Made by a program: the position numbers and the translations under genes. 64,000 nucleotides of DNA from Pedobacter sp. Bi126. Its GTDB lineage: Bacteria; Bacteroidota; Bacteroidia; Sphingobacteriales; Sphingobacteriaceae. The DNA lies in NCBI RefSeq assembly GCF_918698245.1, contig NZ_CAKKMS010000005.1, positions 310,001-374,000 of the forward strand. Reading direction: 5' to 3'. The notes beneath the pieces are model-generated. The model was not told where the DNA came from. It saw nothing but the letters and a program-made list of their open reading frames with translations, and did no database searches. Positions 37,455-46,806 of the stretch are shown here, in pieces. Positions within the stretch are counted from its first letter, which is position 1. Each line of letters starts with the position of its first letter.

Positions 37455-37840
37455 TTTTTGAGCGTTAAAATGTTTAAAAAGATGTTTCCGGAAAAAAATA
37501 GTTTCTGTTTGGTCTGATCCTATCGGAGGATAAGTTAGGGTTTTATTTTGCTCAAGGCAATACCCAGTAATAGGTATTTCTAAGGAAGAGGGCCGATAGG
37601 TTTCAGATGGAAATAACTTTCCAATCGAAACGGATAAAAAGGCCGTGAATTTCGGGCGCTCCTTTCTCTGCGAGCGCATAATGTCCTGGCTGCGCCAGAA
37701 CACCCTCCGGGACTTATAGCTCTCCGTTCTCTATGCACCCGTTTTTCCGGACTTTCTTTTTTTCCGTTTTTTCTTTTGAAAAGATTTTTTGGGAAAAGGG
37801 AAAGGAAATAAAAAATGTAAAAACTTAAAATTTTTTGATC
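37455..37840. other. Intergenic region with GC-rich hairpins upstream of ssb
   Basis: No gene is visible. GCGCTC (37656-37661) pairs with GAGCGC (37672-37677); CTGG (37686-37689) with CCAG (37695-37698) closes a CTGCG loop; an AATACC/GGTATT dyad occurs near 37558-37580. The hairpins stand out in a T-rich stretch that continues into a purine-rich leader before ssb. Confidence 0.5.
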
Positions 37841-38296
37841 ATGGAAATTACAGGAAGATTGACCGCAGATGCAATGGTAAAGGCAATTAGTGGAGAACGG
37901 AAAGTGGTAAACTTTTCGATTGCAATCAATGACAGCTACAGAAGTGGTGGCGAACAGAAAAAAATCACTACCTATTTTGACTGTTCGTACTGGTTGAACA
38001 CAGGTATTGCCGAATACCTTAAAAAAGGTGGTTGGGTTCAGCTTTATGGCAGAGTAGGCGTAAATGCCTATATCAATGGGGGTGGTGAGGCAAAAGCTTC
38101 GTTAACATTTCATACTACCGAGGTAAAACTGTTAGGGGCTGTTGCCACAGGTGACAGTAACGGCAGTGGAGATAAAGGGAATACCATTAGCAGTAGAAAT
38201 ACGAACGGTTCAGCAGGGGCAAATGTCAAGGGGGAGGATGTACAGGTCGAGCCTACGGACACTTTCGACGGGCTAGAGGGCGACCTGCCTTTTTAA
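37841..38296 (+). CDS. ssb: Single-stranded DNA-binding protein
   Basis: A 151-aa SSB. The OB fold begins MEITGRLTADAMV and includes NFSIAINDSYRS, YFDCSYWLNTGIAEYLKKGGWVQ and GRVGVNAYINGGGE; a low-complexity linker leads to the acidic tip DGLEGDLPF typical of SSB C-termini that recruit partner proteins. The ATG at 37841 is preferred to the TTG two codons upstream. It probably coats transferred single-stranded DNA of the element. It leads a + strand block of plasmid/ICE genes. Confidence 0.93.
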   Translation: MEITGRLTADAMVKAISGERKVVNFSIAINDSYRSGGEQKKITTYFDCSYWLNTGIAEYLKKGGWVQLYGRVGVNAYINGGGEAKASLTFHTTEVKLLGAVATGDSNGSGDKGNTISSRNTNGSAGANVKGEDVQVEPTDTFDGLEGDLPF

Positions 38297-38363
38297 GCCT
38301 TTTAGCTTTAATACTACAGTTACGGACAATTTATTCATCATTATTTATTTAAGAATTTTTATC

Positions 38364-39446
38364 ATGGCACATAACCTTAATTATAACAGCAGAACAGATA
38401 AACACAGTTTTTTTTCGGTAAAGGAAAAAGCGTGGCATGGGTTGGGTACAATAGTGGAATCATATCCCACTTCAGCCGAGGCATTAAAATTTGCGGGTCT
38501 GGATTACACCGTAGAAAAACGCCCCTTATTCACCGTTGATTCCCGCAACCTCGTGACCTTTCAAACACAGGATGCGGAGATAGGGAATGCTTTTATGCCC
38601 GATATTTTAGTGCCGAACTTTTATTCAACAGTTAGAACGGATACAGAGGACGTTCTCGGAGTGGTGGGAAAGGATTATAAAGTAGTACAGAATATAGAGG
38701 CATTTTCTTTTTTTGACAGTATTGTTGGTGGTGGTGAGGGCATCCTTTATGAAACTGCAGGGGCGTTGGGCAAAGGGGAACGCATTTTTATTACCGCAAA
38801 ACTTCCCTCTTATATTAAGGTTGGAAAGGATGACCTCATCGAACAGTATTTGTTTCTAACCACTTCACATGATGGCTTCGGTAGCATCACCGCCGCTTTT
38901 ACCCCTGTGCGCATCGTATGCAACAATACACTTAATGCCGCATTGAAAAACTCCTCAAATGTTGTCCGAATCCGTCATTCTTCGGGTGCTAACGACAGGC
39001 TTAAACAGGCGCATACCCTCATGGGTATTTCGGGCAGGATAGGAGATGAAATGGAGCAGTTATTCAACAGATGGGCAAATGTCCGCATTACTGATGCCGA
39101 GCTAAAAAAACTGGTGCAGACCGCAATGGCTCCAAACAGGGAGGTTTTGGACAAACTGCAAAAAGGGCTGATCGATGAAGCTTCAAGTGTTTATAAAAAT
39201 ATCGTGGACGAAGTCTTTGGTTATGCCATGAGCGCACCCTCACAGCAGACTGATACCGCAAAAGGTACATTGTTCGGTGCATATAATGCTGTAACAGGCT
39301 ACTATCAGAATGCCCGAAAGTTCAAGGACGGAGAAGCAAAGTTTAAATCCATAATCGAGGGAACGGCCAAGCATAGGGGACAGTCAGCGTTTGACCTTTG
39401 CCTAGACCTTTGTAAAAACGGCAATGTTGCCTTTCAGTTGAATTAA
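38364..39446 (+). CDS. DUF932 domain protein
   Basis: A 360-aa protein of the DUF932 / phage-plasmid-like family, recognised by the start HNLNYNSRTDKHSFFSVKEKAWHGLG followed in order by a repeated beta region, LTTSHDGFGSITAAFTPVRIVCNNTLNAAL and a helical C-terminus. Members are common on conjugative elements and phages, with an unestablished role. It follows ssb by 67 bp on the same strand, so both may be expressed together. Confidence 0.85.
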   Translation: MAHNLNYNSRTDKHSFFSVKEKAWHGLGTIVESYPTSAEALKFAGLDYTVEKRPLFTVDSRNLVTFQTQDAEIGNAFMPDILVPNFYSTVRTDTEDVLGVVGKDYKVVQNIEAFSFFDSIVGGGEGILYETAGALGKGERIFITAKLPSYIKVGKDDLIEQYLFLTTSHDGFGSITAAFTPVRIVCNNTLNAALKNSSNVVRIRHSSGANDRLKQAHTLMGISGRIGDEMEQLFNRWANVRITDAELKKLVQTAMAPNREVLDKLQKGLIDEASSVYKNIVDEVFGYAMSAPSQQTDTAKGTLFGAYNAVTGYYQNARKFKDGEAKFKSIIEGTAKHRGQSAFDLCLDLCKNGNVAFQLN

Positions 39447-39492
39447 TAATCAAACGGGGGCGGTTTTACCGCTCCCGCTAAAACTTAAGACC

Positions 39493-39717
39493 ATGAGCAG
39501 GTTAACAGAAAATACAGACTATAGGGCTTTACTCGAAATCGCGCAGACCTTGCTACATTTTGAAAGGTTGTCAGATATGGGTATTTCAGCAGGGGATGCG
39601 GTACGCATCCGCCATGCCGAGAACATTATAAAAGATGTGATCGGCAATAATGGGTATCAGATTTTATACAGAAGCAAAAGTATAGCACTTAGAAAAATCA
39701 AGGAGGTAAAACAATGA
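39493..39717 (+). CDS. Small hypothetical protein
   Basis: A 74-aa basic, helical protein starting MSRLTENTDYRALL, no recognised family. Its stop overlaps the ATG of the PRTRC E gene (ATGA at 39714-39717), showing translational coupling with that cassette. Confidence 0.6.
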   Translation: MSRLTENTDYRALLEIAQTLLHFERLSDMGISAGDAVRIRHAENIIKDVIGNNGYQILYRSKSIALRKIKEVKQ

Positions 39718-40265
39718 GAACAAATTTTTTTCAAGCCATACAGCGCCTTAACGGTGTGGGCGCATGGGTATTTAATATAACATTTTCGGCAGAAAACGAA
39801 ATGGTGGTTTCGGTTATGCTAAAGGATAAGGCGGTGAATGACGGGAAATATCCGATTCCCCCAATGGTTTACAGGGGAACTCCACAGGAAATAGATGAGG
39901 GCATTTTTGATGCACTTGTTCAGCCTGTTGAGGAGGCCAACGGCTTATTTGCCAATATTTCAGCGTACAACAAAGGGCTTGCAGATGCAAAGGCCAAGAT
40001 TACTGCAAAGGCCAAGTCCGATAAAAGTCCAACTGAAAAATCTGTCGAGAAAAACAAGGGTGGTGATAGTGCCGAAGAGAAAGTGCAGGATAGACCAAAG
40101 TTTGAGGATGTTTTAGCGGAAATCAATAAACTGAATGCGGGATGTAAATATGCGGAGGCACTTGCCCTACTTCCTGCGGCAGAAAGCTATCCCGAGAAAA
40201 AAGGGGAGATCGAGAAGTTGAAAAAAGAACTGGAATGGAAAAGCCAACAGCTGTCCCTATTGTAA
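39714..40265 (+). CDS. PRTRC system protein E
   Basis: A 183-aa protein resembling PRTRC protein E: MRTNFFQAIQRLNGVGAWVFNITF, a conserved middle (PPMVYRGTPQEIDEGIF) and a charged C-terminal half that varies in the family. PRTRC (ParB-related, ThiF-related cassette) genes are found on plasmids and ICEs; no function has been established. It is the first gene of the cassette, coupled to the preceding small gene by a 4-bp overlap. Confidence 0.85.
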   Translation: MRTNFFQAIQRLNGVGAWVFNITFSAENEMVVSVMLKDKAVNDGKYPIPPMVYRGTPQEIDEGIFDALVQPVEEANGLFANISAYNKGLADAKAKITAKAKSDKSPTEKSVEKNKGGDSAEEKVQDRPKFEDVLAEINKLNAGCKYAEALALLPAAESYPEKKGEIEKLKKELEWKSQQLSLL

Positions 40266-40284
40266 AACCTAAAATTCAAATGTT

Positions 40285-40503
40285 ATGTTAAGCGTAAGCC
40301 TTTTACCAAGGGTGTTCGTCCTAAAAGAGCGGGAACAGGACATCCGTTTATCTGACCCATCGGGAACTTTCAGCCCCGAACAGGTCATGGATTTTTATTC
40401 GGGAACATACCCGATTTTGACCACAGCCAAGATCGAAGGCCCCGAAATCACAGGGGATGAAATCGAGTATAGGTTTATAACCACACTCGGAACTAAGGGA
40501 TAA
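40285..40503 (+). CDS. PRTRC system protein C
   Basis: A 72-aa protein with the recognisable PRTRC C pattern SLLPRVFVLKEREQDIRLSDPSG and FSPEQVMDFYSGTYPILTTAKIEGPEI. It follows protein E by 19 bp and overlaps the start of the next small ORF at a single base. Function unknown. Confidence 0.85.
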   Translation: MLSVSLLPRVFVLKEREQDIRLSDPSGTFSPEQVMDFYSGTYPILTTAKIEGPEITGDEIEYRFITTLGTKG

Positions 40504-40676
40504 TGATGAAAAGGAGGATAAAATGCATCAGAACCAAGCCCTACACCAAAGCGTACTATCTGCACCAACAACTTGCACGTTTCGTGCAGAGCCTAGACCA
40601 TACGCCCGATCTTTCCGAGATCAGAAGCGGTCAGCGAAAACCTGCACCAATGAGCCTTACGGAAATGGTTTTTTGA
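40503..40676 (+). CDS. 57-aa ORF inside the PRTRC cassette
   Basis: Reads MMKRRIKCIRTKPYTKAY and onward for 57 residues, then TGA at 40674-40676. Its ATG overlaps the stop of protein C and its stop overlaps the probable TTG start of protein F (40673), so it fits neatly between two genes. It is basic and unlike the frame used for the 5' extension of protein F. It is too short for many gene finders. I cannot name a family; it may be a conserved but unannotated PRTRC member. Confidence 0.6.
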   Translation: MMKRRIKCIRTKPYTKAYYLHQQLARFVQSLDHTPDLSEIRSGQRKPAPMSLTEMVF

Positions 40677-41701
40677 ATTTCGCTTTTACACCTATGGTGA
40701 AAGATATTCCAGAGGAACTCCGTAACAGAAAAAAAACGGAAAAGGATTTTTTTACCTCGGTCGAAAACCTGTGCAAACTCTACGGGATTTGTGTGGATAG
40801 ATGTGATTCAGCACCATACCCACAGAATATAGCCATCACACTTAAAGCGCTGAATGAAAAATTAGGGGCAATTGATCAAGAAATAGCCCTTCGCTTAATG
40901 GCATGGGAAGGAAAAATGGCCAGTTTGGTTACGGTAAAAAAATACGATACGGGTATGACCCTTTTTTATCTACCCGTTGAACCCCTGCATAGACTTTTAC
41001 AGAACAGGGAGAGAAAGGCTGCGGCACAGTTGCTGCTTTCGGTCTGCGCTTACCTATATCAGACCGCAGGGGTTTCCTATCACACAGAGGATAGCAGTTA
41101 TTTAAGCTATATCTATACTATGGTGGAAGAATGGAATCTTGAACCCGAATGCTTTGAGCAGGAGGGAGAGCAGGAAATTTTTTTTCGTGAGATCAGCTAC
41201 ATAAGGAAGTCGGGGGAACAGCTACTTTCTAAAATCAGCGATCCCCGACACCTCAAAGCCTTAAAAAAAAGGTGCGATAAATTTCAGCCCTTGGGCGAGA
41301 CAGAAGAAAAGCTGAAAGATATCGCCGAAAGGGTTTGCAGGTTAATGGTTGATTACCCCGACCGCTCGATCATGGACAGTATATATAGCGGTGCATTTGC
41401 GTTGGATTCTGATGGAGATGGGCTGATCGGTGCCGATCAGTACATTTCTTTTTTTTGGAGTAGTTCGGACTGCCTTTATGATCAGCTGATGGATTCGGTA
41501 AATGCGGAATTAAATGAGATCGGTTTGATAGATGAGCCTGTTAGCGTTCAGTTTTTTGATACCCCACAACCCGCCATTTCCCATGATCTCTCCTTTGAAC
41601 GGTACTTCTTTGATCTCCTACATGAAATATCGGATAACCTAAACAGTTTTGAATATGAAAAACATCACACAATTACTGAACAAGATTTATCAGCCGTATA
41701 A
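40673..41701 (+). CDS. PRTRC system protein F
   Basis: A protein of about 342 residues. I place the start at TTG 40673 (reading LNFAFTPMVKDIPEEL), which overlaps the preceding TGA; the ATG at 40694 is the alternative. The open frame continues upstream to 40523 but that part shadows the 57-aa ORF and looks non-native. Recognisable PRTRC F features are the helical N-terminus, QIRMM-like turns absent, and the central RLLQNRERKAAAQLLLSVCAYLYQTAGVSY. Function unknown. Confidence 0.7.
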   Translation: MNFAFTPMVKDIPEELRNRKKTEKDFFTSVENLCKLYGICVDRCDSAPYPQNIAITLKALNEKLGAIDQEIALRLMAWEGKMASLVTVKKYDTGMTLFYLPVEPLHRLLQNRERKAAAQLLLSVCAYLYQTAGVSYHTEDSSYLSYIYTMVEEWNLEPECFEQEGEQEIFFREISYIRKSGEQLLSKISDPRHLKALKKRCDKFQPLGETEEKLKDIAERVCRLMVDYPDRSIMDSIYSGAFALDSDGDGLIGADQYISFFWSSSDCLYDQLMDSVNAELNEIGLIDEPVSVQFFDTPQPAISHDLSFERYFFDLLHEISDNLNSFEYEKHHTITEQDLSAV

Positions 41702-42368
41702 AGCTTTGTTATTCTATCAGTCAGAAAGCGAAAATGATCATTATGTCGAAAGCTATGACATAGACAGTCTTGGCAAACCGATAAATGCACATCCACTCTC
41801 GGAAAAGGAAAGCGAAAGGCTTGCCGGGGCTTTGAAAAATTCTTCTGAAAAAAGCTCACGGTTTCTACAGCCCGAGGGACTGATCCCCGAAAACGTACTT
41901 TATTTCAATGGGAAAGGTGATGGATGTGCGGTATGGTTTACCAAAGAGTGCAGAAAATATCTCCATTTTAGAAAAGAACTCGGTATTTCAGACGGGGAAG
42001 CCTCGCTGCCGCCACTATTGTGGAAAGCAACAAGATCGCAAGTGTGGATTTGGGCATTGGAAGAAAACAAAAGACCCGATCTTTTGACAAAGCTATACTT
42101 TGCCCCGTTCTTTAACGGTTATCCCGATGGCAAGGTATGTATGGGGAATGTGGATATCAATATTCCACAAGGGTGCAGACTGGAACGGTTTATAGCAGAC
42201 TGGGAACGTTATTATTTTGCCTCTGCTTTCAGCCACCTATTAGATGATGTATCGCCAGTTAAAACCAATGTTGTTCAGCTTTGGAAAAAACTGATCGGAA
42301 AAAATAAAACATTTCCTAAAAACCTGCTCAAAAAGTCCACCAAAAAACTTAGCGATCTTTTAATATGA
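41655..42368 (+). CDS. PRTRC system protein B
   Basis: A 237-aa protein from the ATG at 41655 (the TTG at 41649 is less likely). It overlaps the end of protein F by 47 bp. Recognisable blocks are HYVESYDIDSLGKPI, GDGCAVWFTKECRKYLHF, PPLLWKATRSQVWIWAL and GYPDGKVCMGNVDINIP, which fit PRTRC B. It ends 4 bp inside the ThiF gene. Role unknown. Confidence 0.82.
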   Translation: MKNITQLLNKIYQPYKALLFYQSESENDHYVESYDIDSLGKPINAHPLSEKESERLAGALKNSSEKSSRFLQPEGLIPENVLYFNGKGDGCAVWFTKECRKYLHFRKELGISDGEASLPPLLWKATRSQVWIWALEENKRPDLLTKLYFAPFFNGYPDGKVCMGNVDINIPQGCRLERFIADWERYYFASAFSHLLDDVSPVKTNVVQLWKKLIGKNKTFPKNLLKKSTKKLSDLLI

Positions 42369-43147
42369 ACAGCGAAAAAAAACGTGTACACATTGTACCT
42401 CCATATCTTTTAAATCCCACCAATCCGATTTCGGTAAATCTCATTGGGGCAGGGGGAACAGGCAGTCAGATGCTTACCGCCCTTGCGCGGATAAACCACT
42501 CTCTTAATACCCTTGGCCATGCTGGGTTACATGTACGGGTGTTTGATGATGATGTAGTGCAACCCGCAAACCTAGCGCGGCAGTTGTTTACCGACAACGA
42601 AGTCGGGCTTAATAAGGGAGTGGCATTGATCAACCGCATCAACCGTTTTTTTGGAACGAACTGGAAAGCTGTTCCCGAACGTTTCACAACGGAAAAGAAT
42701 ACGATAGCAAATATCACCGTTTGCTGTGTTGATACAATCGGGGCAAGAATAGAGATTGAGGAAATCCTTCATGCCAAACCAAAAAATGCACAAAGAGATG
42801 AAAATATTTACCTGCTCGATTTCGGTAACAGCAGAGAGTCAGGGCAAATGGTACTTTCAACGGTTGGAGAAATCAAACAACCCCAGTCGGAGAGGTTTGC
42901 TACTATTGGAATTCTACCTTCTTTAGTGGCTGATTATCGGGAGATATTGGCGGAAGGGGGAGAACAGGATGACCGACCAAGCTGCTCGCTTGCCGAGGCA
43001 TTGAACAAACAGGATCTTTTTATTAATTCAGTTTTAGCCAATATGGGGTCATCATTTTTGTGGCAGATGTTCCGTACTGGTATCATCGAAAACCGTGGTT
43101 TCTTTCTGAACCTTGGCAGTTTCTGTTCAAAGCAGATACGGATATAA
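42365..43147 (+). CDS. PRTRC system ThiF-family protein
   Basis: A 260-aa E1-like adenylating enzyme. The nucleotide-binding loop LIGAGGTGSQ is at residues 26-35, followed by VFDDDVVQPANLARQLF, a typical E1 acidic Asp and Arg pair, then CCVDTIGARIEIE in the C-terminal strand. ThiF/E1 enzymes adenylate a ubiquitin-like or sulfur-carrier C-terminus; the partner is not obvious here. Overlaps protein B by 4 bp, closing the cassette. A strong hairpin follows at 43169. Confidence 0.88.
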   Translation: MNSEKKRVHIVPPYLLNPTNPISVNLIGAGGTGSQMLTALARINHSLNTLGHAGLHVRVFDDDVVQPANLARQLFTDNEVGLNKGVALINRINRFFGTNWKAVPERFTTEKNTIANITVCCVDTIGARIEIEEILHAKPKNAQRDENIYLLDFGNSRESGQMVLSTVGEIKQPQSERFATIGILPSLVADYREILAEGGEQDDRPSCSLAEALNKQDLFINSVLANMGSSFLWQMFRTGIIENRGFFLNLGSFCSKQIRI

Positions 43148-43168
43148 GCTTTCCAAAAATCATCCGGC

Positions 43169-43190
43169 GGCGGGCTTCGCCCGCCCAATT
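43169..43190 (+). terminator. Terminator-like hairpin after the PRTRC cassette
   Basis: GGCGGGC (43169-43175) pairs perfectly with GCCCGCC (43179-43185) across a TTC loop and is followed by CAATTTTC. It sits 21 bp past the ThiF stop. Confidence 0.6.
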
Positions 43191-43338
43191 TTCGACAGCG
43201 GTTTTCCATGGCACACTGCGCTGCCAAAAACCGACTGCCGCTTTTTAAGATGTGCTTAAGTTGTTATGTAGTCATCGATAAGTTGGACTTACTAATGATT
43301 TGTAGTGTTTGCCTATTTTTGTCGAGTTATCTAGTGAT

Positions 43339-43647
43339 TCAATCATTATCGTAGATGTCATATTCGCTACTAGAAAGTACCTCGAACTTTTTGTAAAATT
43401 CGCCCCGATGGTAAAACATGTAGGTAACCGGGCTGGTCTTTAAACCTGTTCCCGCTATATGCCAGTCTGATTCACATATTATCTCCATCAATTGGTCTTC
43501 CGTAAAATTGTATATATCTTCATTTTGCACGTAAATCAGTATACAGTTGTTTTTTCCTGCAGTCACCAGCCACCCGCGCTGACTGAAATATTCGGCCAGG
43601 AGTAACGCTCTTGCCTTAACATAATCGCTTGACTCATTTATTCCCAT
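43339..43647 (-). CDS. Hypothetical protein
   Basis: A 102-aa alpha/beta protein, MGINESSDYVKARALLLAEYF, no known motif. It faces the PRTRC cassette and ends just after the cassette's downstream spacer. Fits a standalone gene of unknown role. Confidence 0.5.
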   Translation of the reverse strand: MGINESSDYVKARALLLAEYFSQRGWLVTAGKNNCILIYVQNEDIYNFTEDQLMEIICESDWHIAGTGLKTSPVTYMFYHRGEFYKKFEVLSSSEYDIYDND

Positions 43648-44016
43648 GTAAACAAAATAAATAAAAAACCTGAAACTTAAAAATCTTGCTTCAGCCAGGG
43701 TAAGGTGAAGGGGGAGCAGCTGAGATCTGAATCATTATACTTTATAGTTGGAGGGTGGGCTAAGCCTGATTATTTGAAAAGCATGCCTGGCATTTACGCT
43801 TAAAGCATATCCCGCGTTTATAAAGCAAAAAGGGATAATCAAATTAATGATTACCCCAATCTAAATTAACGCTCTCAACTGAAAGTTGATGTAAGGCTCT
43901 CACCCCTTACAAAACAATTATACGCAAAAAAGGCTTAAACGGTTTTAATGCCAGAGAAAATTTTTTCGTATCGAGCCCTTTGCAAGTCACACCTGATTTA
44001 ATCAAATAGGCATTCT
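43648..44016. other. Gene-free gap with small dyads
   Basis: No gene seen. Two perfect dyads occur: TAATCA-N6-TGATTA (43836-43853) and GTAAGG-N8-CCTTAC (43891-43910). The first could be an operator for the minus-strand gene at 43647; nothing else is evident. Confidence 0.5.
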
Positions 44017-44589
44017 TTAAAGTTTATAGGTAAAGCTTATCTTCCTTTTTGTATATTGATACGCATTATTTTTGTCCTGCATAGACAGCTCGTCGATATA
44101 GCGGTTTGCCAGAACTTTGTAGTTATCAAATAACGCTTTCCTGGATAACATTTGGACCTTGCTGAACATCCAGGATTCATCGTTTGTAAAACGGTAGCAT
44201 AATTCGCTATAAATCTGTGCCCTGAGCTGCTTTGCCCTAAAATCCTGCATGCCTGTTTTGATTGCTTTTTCGATCTGCGTTTTTGCTTTGGTCAGGTTTT
44301 CTAAGGTACCTTTAGTGTGTTGATAGGGTTCTGCCGACATCTGGTTATGCGTATAATATATCAGCGCGTGGTAGAAAAGACTGGTGGTATCGTCAGGGTT
44401 CCTGATGAGGTTTTTGTCCAGGCTATCTGCCACCTTTGCGTATTTCCCCTTTGGCGGTACATTCAACAGGTTATCTTCAACGGTAACAAGTAGGCCGTTC
44501 ACAGCCTTTGTCTGCGGAAGCTGTCCCCAAGATGACAGGAAACTAAATAAGCCAACTATAAAGATAATTTTTGTGGTTAGTATTTTCAT
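44017..44589 (-). CDS. Secreted hypothetical protein
   Basis: A 190-aa protein with a signal peptide (MKILTTKIIFIVGLFSFLSSWG) and a helical, TPR-like body (DTTSLFYHALIYY, NLTKAKTQIEKAIKTG). It is encoded 61 bp downstream of the LytS-type kinase on the same strand and may be part of that signalling unit. No family name recognised. Confidence 0.55.
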   Translation of the reverse strand: MKILTTKIIFIVGLFSFLSSWGQLPQTKAVNGLLVTVEDNLLNVPPKGKYAKVADSLDKNLIRNPDDTTSLFYHALIYYTHNQMSAEPYQHTKGTLENLTKAKTQIEKAIKTGMQDFRAKQLRAQIYSELCYRFTNDESWMFSKVQMLSRKALFDNYKVLANRYIDELSMQDKNNAYQYTKRKISFTYKL

Positions 44590-44650
44590 AAGATGATAGA
44601 TTTTGATACAGTTATATAAGGCTGAAAATATTTTGTTTGCTAATAGGCCA

Positions 44651-45724
44651 TCAATCGATCCTCACTTTGATTTCAATTTCAAAGTATTGCTCCCTAATCC
44701 CGTAAAGCATTTTTGCGTCGCTTCCATATGCGATCTCCAGCCTCTGGCGTATGTTTTCCAATCCCTTTTGCATGCTGGTTGCCCTGCTTTTTCTATTCGG
44801 TAGGTTTCGTGATTGTATGTTAAGGAATTCGTCGCAGTAGCTAATTGCTAGCTTGGCGGGATGTTGGGGATCCAGAAAGATTCCGTGTTTAAATATGTTC
44901 TCGGCAAGCGTTACCAATACAAGCGGAATGAACTTTATATTTTCTATGGCATCTCCGATTTCAAAAGTAAGACTGAGTTTCTCCTCAAACCGTGTACTGT
45001 GAAGCATGATCAGGCTTTTTACTTGGGTTATCTCTTCTTTCAGGGGGATAGTAGACTCTGTGAATTCACAGTCTATACTATAACGCATGATATCGGATAA
45101 GGTCATTACTGCGTCAGCTGCTTTAGGGGAGCTTGCTAATATGTCCTGGTAGATAAAGCTAAGTGTATTGAAGAGTAGGTGGGGGTTGATCTGTGCCTTT
45201 AGGTAGGAATTTCTAGACTGCTCAAGTTTTGCCTCCATTTCCCTTTTGGAAAGCTCGATCTGGAAACTGGCTTTTTCTGCCTCCTCCCTGGTCTTCACCT
45301 CTTTGAGGTGAACGAGAAATAGATAGTAAAATCCTGCATTTCCCATAAACAGCGCTGCCCGATATAGCACACCAAGAACATATTTATGCCCCATATCGAG
45401 TTCTTGAACAGTCTTCCAGGATTGGTGCTTCAGAATCCTGGTATCTACAATGTAATTTATAAGTAGATAACATAGAAAGGTAAAGCCGCCAAGGAGTGGA
45501 AGTTTCCATACCCAGTAAAATGCATTTCTGAATATTATGGGATAGGCCCAGTGTGCGCAAAAATAAAAGAGCAGGATATTCAAGATATAATGGATAATGT
45601 AGCTTTCAGTATTACCGAACCGACCAGTGGAAAAGCCGACGATAAATATCTCACACAGGATAAAACCTGCCCATCCGATCAGGTGGATCTTTTGCTTTTT
45701 TATAAAATTTAGAATAATGTTCAT
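44651..45724 (-). CDS. Sensor histidine kinase, LytS/YehU type
   Basis: A 357-aa membrane kinase. I start at the ATG at 45722-45724 (MNIILNFIKKQKIH); a longer frame to 45943 has non-protein-like sequence. Four or more transmembrane segments lie in residues 10-130, then a coiled coil, then the His_kinase motif LKAQINPHLLFNTLSF with the phosphoacceptor His near residue 180 and the N-box ENIFKHG near 273. It works with the LytTR response regulator encoded just upstream. Signal unknown. Confidence 0.88.
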   Translation of the reverse strand: MNIILNFIKKQKIHLIGWAGFILCEIFIVGFSTGRFGNTESYIIHYILNILLFYFCAHWAYPIIFRNAFYWVWKLPLLGGFTFLCYLLINYIVDTRILKHQSWKTVQELDMGHKYVLGVLYRAALFMGNAGFYYLFLVHLKEVKTREEAEKASFQIELSKREMEAKLEQSRNSYLKAQINPHLLFNTLSFIYQDILASSPKAADAVMTLSDIMRYSIDCEFTESTIPLKEEITQVKSLIMLHSTRFEEKLSLTFEIGDAIENIKFIPLVLVTLAENIFKHGIFLDPQHPAKLAISYCDEFLNIQSRNLPNRKSRATSMQKGLENIRQRLEIAYGSDAKMLYGIREQYFEIEIKVRID

Positions 45725-45974
45725 CACGGCTATAATCGTATTGGTCACCCCTGAATTATCCCCGGTGTAATAACTTTTTTTTAGCGTTTTTCTGCCTTTA
45801 GTTTCAGGAAATAAACTATGAAACACCAGCAGAAAAGGCTGAAGAAAAAAACAGTTTTTATCTTCCGCACGGCAGGAGACCGAAATCTCCAGAGCACTGA
45901 TCCAACTGTGACCAGTCTCACCATTACAGTTACCGGGACACATATCAATGTAGACCGTTAAATTTTAAGATCTG

Positions 45975-46703
45975 TTATATCCGGCCGGTTAACAAAGTCT
46001 TTTCTTCTAAAAACTTTAAAAGACCACTTTTATAAGTGCCTCCCATCTGTACCTGATATCCTTGTCCCAGATTTATCGTATTGCCCACAATCTTCTGGAT
46101 TTTATCTGCATTGATTACGTGTGAACGGTGTACCCTGTAAAAAAGATCTTTGCAGAAAATTTTTTCAACTTCCTTTAATGTTAGATACACGAGCTCCTTT
46201 TTATCGGCAGTAACCATACTGACATAGTTTTTTGCACTTTCAAAGTACAGGATCTCTTGCTTGTCGATCCTGGAAAGCTTTCCCTTTTCACCAGTCTTAA
46301 AGAATTTGATGTTTTTGCCCTCTCCGTCGGTTTTGGAAAGTTCGTTATCTATTATACTCATGACCGTTTGGGTAAATTTGGCGAGGTTAAGTGGTTTGAG
46401 TAGATAATGGTTGGCCCTGACTTCAAAGGCTTCAAGCGATCTGTTATAAGCACTTGTAAAGATAATGGACCTGGCTTTTGGCCTGAGTTCCTTCGCAAGT
46501 TCTATGCCCGATAGATGTGGCATTTCAATGTCGAGGAAGATAATGTCAATGTCGTCTTCAGCGGTGATTCCCGAAAGCGCTTCGAGCGGATTGTTGAAGG
46601 TTTTGAACAGTTCAAGATTGGGCATTGAACTGATGTAGGTTTTGAGTAGCGAAATTGCGTGTTTCTCATCGTCGATGATCACGCATCTTACCTTATTTTT
46701 CAT
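45975..46703 (-). CDS. Response regulator, LytTR family
   Basis: A 242-aa protein. The receiver has acidic DD at residues 11-12, the phosphorylated Asp58 in IIFLDIEMP, and Lys in YLLKPLNL. The LytTR DNA-binding domain covers about residues 145-240 (SRIDKQEILYFESAKNYVSM, YRVHRSHVINADKI). It is transcribed ahead of the LytS-type kinase, with a 250-bp gap between them, so a shared or internal promoter is possible. Targets unknown. Confidence 0.93.
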   Translation of the reverse strand: MKNKVRCVIIDDEKHAISLLKTYISSMPNLELFKTFNNPLEALSGITAEDDIDIIFLDIEMPHLSGIELAKELRPKARSIIFTSAYNRSLEAFEVRANHYLLKPLNLAKFTQTVMSIIDNELSKTDGEGKNIKFFKTGEKGKLSRIDKQEILYFESAKNYVSMVTADKKELVYLTLKEVEKIFCKDLFYRVHRSHVINADKIQKIVGNTINLGQGYQVQMGGTYKSGLLKFLEEKTLLTGRI

Positions 46704-46806
46704 AGGCTGCGGATGATTTGATGTGTACTTGATTTATTTCATTTTCTTATTTATTGTTAAAGGTGAATAATAAGGATACTAATATTATTTAAATAATCGG
46801 TAAAAT

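Noticed and set aside
37455..37703. Extension of the secreted 781-aa protein
   Set aside because: It would place the signal peptide inside the protein.
40523..40672. N-terminal extension of PRTRC F
   Set aside because: It overlaps the 57-aa ORF in another frame and reads unlike protein; the TTG at 40673 or ATG at 40694 is better.
45725..45943. Longer N-terminus for the LytS kinase
   Set aside because: The added residues have no membrane or domain character and begin in what looks like leader DNA.
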